Shown: piece after piece, positions 60,440 to 64,000 of the stretch
Layout of the letters: each line of letters opens with the position of its first letter
Position numbering within the stretch: position 1 is the stretch's first letter
Assembly: GCF_020711195.1 (NCBI RefSeq)
Contig: NZ_JAJFAT010000002.1
Span: 124,001-188,000, forward strand
Length of the DNA stretch: 64,000 nt
Source of the DNA: Halanaerobium polyolivorans
GTDB taxonomy: Bacteria; Bacillota; Halanaerobiia; Halanaerobiales; Halanaerobiaceae
Direction: 5' to 3'
The notes under the pieces: generated by a model
The model's input: the letters and a program-made list of their open reading frames with translations, nothing else
Databases searched by the model: none
What the model was told of the DNA's origin: nothing
Position numbers and translations under genes: made by a program

Positions 60440-60702
60440 TAAATAATTAAACTTTGATAAGAAGTAGTAATTTTCTTAAAGCTGAAAGAGAATGGAACCC
60501 AATGGCTGTAAGGTTTCAGCAGTGGCAGAAAATGAAGTCGTCTTAGAGTTTTACTGATGAAAAAGAAATTTTATTTTAATTTTCTTGATTAGTCAGTAAC
60601 GGCACAGAAGTCGTTAACTAATGAGAGCTTTCTTAATAAAAGGAAGAACTAAGGTGGTACCGCGAATAAACTCTTCGTCCTTATGGATGTAAGAGTTTTT
60701 TT
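60440..60702 (+). promoter_or_regulatory. T-box leader controlling valS
   Basis: The hallmark AAGGTGGTACCGCG lies at 60651-60664. It is followed by a terminator hairpin AAACTCTT / AAGAGTTT with an inner TCC/GGA helix and a T-run to 60702. A large stem I precedes it. A Val codon GTC at 60537-60539, in the AAGTCGTC context near the 3' side of stem I, is the candidate specifier. Uncharged tRNA-Val would pair with it and with the T-box bulge (UGGU), stopping termination. This keeps valS on only when valine charging is low. Confidence 0.9.
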
Positions 60703-60735
60703 ATTTTATATTTAAAATTATGGGAGGGAATTAAT

Positions 60736-63390
60736 TTGGAGAATTTAGCAAAAACTTATGATCCAGCTAAAACAGAAGATAAATGGTATGATTTTTGGCT
60801 GGAAAACGACTATTTTAAACCGAAAGAGAAAAGCGAAACTGAAAAAGGTACTTTTAGTATTGTAATGCCACCACCAAATATTACAGGTCAACTGCATATG
60901 GGGCATGCATTGGATAATACTTTACAGGATATTTTAACACGCTGGAAGAGAATGCAGGGTTATCGTTCTTTATGGCTGCCAGGTACAGATCATGCAAGTA
61001 TTGCTACAGAAGTAAAAGTAGTAGACAAACTTAAAGATGAAGGTATAGAAAAAGATGAAATTGGTAGAGAAGGATTTTTGAAAAAGGCCTGGGAATGGAA
61101 AGAAGAATACGGTAATAGAATTACCAATCAACTTAAAAAAATGGGATCTTCTTGTGACTGGTCCAGAGAAAGATTCACCTTAGATGAAGGCTGTTCTAAA
61201 GCAGTAGAAGAGGTTTTTATCCAGCTTTATAATGAAGGGCTCATTTATCAGGGAGATTATATCGTGAATTGGTGTCCCAGCTGTCACACAACTTTAAGTG
61301 ATATTGAAGTAGAACATCAGGAAACTGAAGGTAATTTTTATCAAATTAAATACCCATATAAAGACAGAAAAGGTTTTATTACTGTTGCAACAACTAGACC
61401 GGAAACTATGCTTGGTGATACTGCAATTGCTGTTCATCCCTCTGATGAGCGTTATCAGGAACTAGTAGGTGAGAAAGTAATTGTACCATTAGTTAACAGA
61501 GAAGTAGAAATAGTAGCAGATGAATATGTTGACAGTGAATTTGGAACAGGAATGGTAAAAGTAACTCCAGCCCATGACCCAAATGATTTTGACATTGGTC
61601 GTCGAAATGATCTAGAGATTATTTCGGTAATTGATGAAGATGCTAATATGACTGAAGCTGCTGGTGCGGATTACAGTGGTCTTGATCGTTATGAAGCCAG
61701 AAAAAAAGTTGTAGCAGATTTAGATAAGCAAAATTTATTGATCAAAGTAGAAGAACATCAGCATAATGTTGGTGAATGTTATCGCTGTGATACGGTTATT
61801 GAACCTTTAGTTTCTAAACAGTGGTTTGTTAAAATGCAGCCGCTCGCAGAACCTGCTATTGAAGCTGTAGAAGAAGGGGACATCAACTTTGTTCCAGACA
61901 GATTTAGTAAAGTTTATATGAATTGGATGAATAATATTAGAGATTGGTGTATCTCTAGACAGCTATGGTGGGGGCACAGAATTCCAGTTTATTATTGTGA
62001 TGATTGTCAAGAAGTTATTGTTAGCAGTGAAAAGCCTGAAGCTTGTAGTAATTGTGGAAGTACCAATCTCCATCAAGATGAGGATGTTTTGGATACCTGG
62101 TTTTCCTCAGCGCTTTGGCCTTTTTCTACCCTTGGTTGGCCTGAGGAAACAGAAGATTTAATTAGCTTTTATCCGACTGATGTTTTGGTTACAGGTAGAG
62201 ATATTATCTTTTTCTGGGTTGCTCGAATGATTTTTATGGGACTTAAATTTCAGTCAGAAAAACCATTTTCTGATATCTATATCCATGGTTTAATTCGCGA
62301 TGCTCAGGGAAGAAAAATGAGTAAATCTTTAGGGAATGGAATAGATCCCTTAGAGGTTATAGATAAGTATGGAGCAGATGCCTTACGTTTTACTTTAATA
62401 ACCGGTAATACACCAGGTAATGATATGCGCTTTAGGGAAGAACGGCTTGAAGCAAGTAGAAATTTTGCTAATAAAATTTGGAATGCTTCCCGTTTTGTCT
62501 TAATGAACTTAGAAGATTTTGATTTAGAATCTGTAGATAAAAGTGAACTTAAAGAGACCCTTGCAGATAAATGGATGCAGAGTCGGCTGAATACTGTAAT
62601 TGATGAGATTGACAGTGCTTTAGAAGATTACAATTTTGGCGAAATGGCAAGCAGTTTATATGATTTCATCTGGAATGAATTTTGTGATTGGTATATTGAA
62701 CTTTTAAAAGCCAGGTTATATCAAGAAGAAGATCCAAAGGCAAAATTAACTGCTCAATATTATGCTTTAAACACCTTAGAAAGCTTGTTAAGACTGCTTC
62801 ATCCAGTTATGCCCTTTATAACTGAAGAAATTTGGCAAAAACTTCCGGGAACTGACGGTAGTATTATGAGAGCTTCCTGGCCTGAAAAGGATATAACTAA
62901 GTTAGAAAAAGAAGCAGAATCTAAAATGGAATTAATTATGAGTGTTATTAAAGCAGTGCGAAATATTAGAAATGAAATGAAGGTTAATCCAGGCCGGCGA
63001 ATTAAAGCATTACTTGCTGCTCCAGAAGAAAAAGCTGCTGTTTTAGAAGAAGGTAGAGAATATTTAGAAAATCTGGCTAGAATAAAAGAATTAACAATTG
63101 CCGATGATCAATTAGAGAGACCAGAGAAGGTCTCAACTTCTATTGTAAATGAAGTTGAAGTCATCTTACCTTTAGAAGGTATGATTGATCTTGATAAAGA
63201 AATTAAAAGGTTAGAAAAAGAAATAGAAGAAGTAGAATTTGAGATTCAAAGAGCTCAAGGTAAATTAAACAATGATGGTTTTGTTAACAATGCTCCCAGT
63301 GATTTAGTTGAAGGAGAAAAAGCTAAACTTAAAGAGTATAAAGAGAAAAAAGAGAAATTAATTGAACGCAAAGAAGAATTAGCTCAATAA
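60736..63390 (+). CDS. valS: Valyl-tRNA synthetase
   Basis: 884 residues, the usual size. TTG 60736 follows GGGAGGG. Class I signatures are HMGH in [12 protein letters not shown] and KMSKS in [14 protein letters not shown]. Editing domain ([17 protein letters not shown]), a zinc-finger-like CDDCQEVI...CSNCGS, and the C-terminal coiled-coil arm ([20 protein letters not shown]) are all present. It charges tRNA-Val in the cytoplasm and is regulated by the T-box upstream. Confidence 0.98.
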   Translation: MENLAKTYDPAKTEDKWYDFWLENDYFKPKEKSETEKGTFSIVMPPPNITGQLHMGHALDNTLQDILTRWKRMQGYRSLWLPGTDHASIATEVKVVDKLKDEGIEKDEIGREGFLKKAWEWKEEYGNRITNQLKKMGSSCDWSRERFTLDEGCSKAVEEVFIQLYNEGLIYQGDYIVNWCPSCHTTLSDIEVEHQETEGNFYQIKYPYKDRKGFITVATTRPETMLGDTAIAVHPSDERYQELVGEKVIVPLVNREVEIVADEYVDSEFGTGMVKVTPAHDPNDFDIGRRNDLEIISVIDEDANMTEAAGADYSGLDRYEARKKVVADLDKQNLLIKVEEHQHNVGECYRCDTVIEPLVSKQWFVKMQPLAEPAIEAVEEGDINFVPDRFSKVYMNWMNNIRDWCISRQLWWGHRIPVYYCDDCQEVIVSSEKPEACSNCGSTNLHQDEDVLDTWFSSALWPFSTLGWPEETEDLISFYPTDVLVTGRDIIFFWVARMIFMGLKFQSEKPFSDIYIHGLIRDAQGRKMSKSLGNGIDPLEVIDKYGADALRFTLITGNTPGNDMRFREERLEASRNFANKIWNASRFVLMNLEDFDLESVDKSELKETLADKWMQSRLNTVIDEIDSALEDYNFGEMASSLYDFIWNEFCDWYIELLKARLYQEEDPKAKLTAQYYALNTLESLLRLLHPVMPFITEEIWQKLPGTDGSIMRASWPEKDITKLEKEAESKMELIMSVIKAVRNIRNEMKVNPGRRIKALLAAPEEKAAVLEEGREYLENLARIKELTIADDQLERPEKVSTSIVNEVEVILPLEGMIDLDKEIKRLEKEIEEVEFEIQRAQGKLNNDGFVNNAPSDLVEGEKAKLKEYKEKKEKLIERKEELAQ

Positions 63391-63426
63391 CTCTTAAAAA
63401 TTAAAAATCTAAACTTATTGAGCTCA

Positions 63427-63466
63427 AAGGCCAGGCTGAAAGTATATTTAACTTTTACCTGGCCTT
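63427..63466 (+). terminator. Terminator-like hairpin after valS
   Basis: AAGGCCAGG / CCTGGCCTT (9 bp, perfect) with an inner AAAGT/ACTTT helix. No long T-run. Confidence 0.65.
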
Positions 63467-63614
63467 AAACTATTTATAAGCTATTTAATATCCAAAAATT
63501 AGCACAAGTAAAAGAAGGATTTAAACAGTTAAGCTAGAATATATTTCTTAGTAATATACTATAATTTAATTTATAATTTAATTCATTATAAAATGAGCAG
63601 GGAGAAGGAGTAAA

Positions 63615-64000
63615 TTGAAAAAATTTAAAAAAGAAATCAGCTTTTTTGTTGCAATCTTCTTAGCAATTATAGTCTGGAATTTAGAGATAGCAACATTACC
63701 TGCTGCTGGCCAAAAGACATTAGCTTTATCATTAATGACAGTTTTGTTTTGGGCGACAAAAGTAGCTCATCCAGGTTATGTATCTGCCTTATTTTTATCA
63801 CTATTATTAATCTTTGAAATTGCTCCCCCAACTGAAGTTTTTTCACTTTGGACTTCATCTTTGATTTATATTATAATTGGAGCCTATCTTATAGCTGCAG
63901 CAGTTAAATCTTCTGGCTTAGGAGAGAGGATTGCCTACAATTTCATTTTAAATTTTGTTAACTCTTATAAAAGCATTATTTATTCAATTTTTATTTTAAC
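63615..64000 (+). CDS. SLC13/DASS-family transporter (5' part)
   Basis: The gene starts at TTG 63615, after GGAGAAGGAG, and runs beyond the window edge. The first 128 residues show an N-terminal membrane segment (ISFFVAIFLAIIVWNLEI), then TLPAAGQKTLALSLMTVLFWATKVAHPGYVS in pieces and LIYIIIGAYLIAAAVKSSGLGERIAY. That matches the SLC13 divalent anion:sodium symporter family (dicarboxylate, citrate, sulfate). The binding-site motifs SNT are outside the window, so the substrate is unknown. Confidence 0.75.
   Translation, partial: MKKFKKEISFFVAIFLAIIVWNLEIATLPAAGQKTLALSLMTVLFWATKVAHPGYVSALFLSLLLIFEIAPPTEVFSLWTSSLIYIIIGAYLIAAAVKSSGLGERIAYNFILNFVNSYKSIIYSIFIL

Noticed and set aside
1-64000. CRISPR arrays, tRNA or rRNA genes, insertion sequences
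   Set aside because: No evenly spaced repeats, no tRNA-like cloverleaf sequences and no transposase-like proteins were recognised on reading; the 34-bp repeat is a two-copy event.

Overview
The window is low-GC DNA from a fermentative anaerobe, most likely a Halanaerobium-like member of the Halanaerobiales. That assignment is an inference from codon use, strong AGGAGG-type ribosome binding sites, a Val T-box leader, PocR/YesN-type regulators and a Spy/CpxP-like secreted protein that fits a diderm Firmicute. No tRNA, rRNA, CRISPR array, transposase or phage gene was seen.

Layout. 1-8 kb: the end of an aldo/keto reductase, a lipid kinase, an orphan sugar-binding protein, a GHL10 lipoprotein-like hydrolase, a YkoF-like protein, an MBL-fold protein that appears to start at ATT, and an M50 protease with CBS domains. 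6.7-28.9 kb: a PocR-domain histidine kinase and YesN-type response regulator, then one colinear run of 23 genes for a B12-dependent 1,2-propanediol/glycerol microcompartment, closed by a strong terminator. Gene order is BMC-H, pduB, pduCDE, pduGH, pduK-like, pduJ-like, eutJ-like, flavoprotein, pduN, pduO split in two, pduP, pduS, pduT, pduQ, pduW, pduU, pduV, an MtnK-type sugar kinase, pduL. Diol dehydratase makes the aldehyde. PduP and PduL turn it into acyl-CoA and acyl-phosphate, PduW yields ATP, PduQ makes the alcohol and recycles NADH, and PduS/PduT can pass electrons through the shell. PduGH and PduO service the cofactor. Helical encapsulation-peptide-like tails occur on PduB, PduD, PduE, PduP, PduL and the flavoprotein, and unusually on the C-terminus of PduH.

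29-38.8 kb: small secreted and membrane proteins, an iron-regulated (Fur box) DUF4198 gene, and a sulfur cluster (two YeeE/YedE halves, an SLC13/RCK transporter, a permease split into two genes, a zinc-ribbon-like protein and a D-cysteine desulfhydrase-like enzyme). 38.9-49.6 kb: a carbohydrate island with an AraC-GH39 fusion whose GH39 catalytic nucleophile looks lost, a GPH sugar symporter, beta-glucuronidase, a HAD phosphatase, a GH3 enzyme and a cytosolic alpha-amylase.

49.8-64 kb: small proteins, an HD phosphohydrolase, FxsA, a zinc phospholipase C-like protein probably starting at CTG, rpiA, a glutaredoxin, a LysM/M23 peptidase, a metal-efflux ATPase with ArsR-type repressor and operator, a 5'-damaged methyltransferase gene carrying a 34-bp copy of its own interior, mobA, a secreted protein, valS behind a T-box, and the start of an SLC13 transporter. 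Three loci (near 4738, 52711 and 54034) have good ribosome binding sites but only non-ATG/GTG/TTG initiators. The least expected signals are the MtnK-like kinase inside the microcompartment operon, the PduH tail, the AraC-GH39 sensor, the rearranged methyltransferase and these unusual starts.
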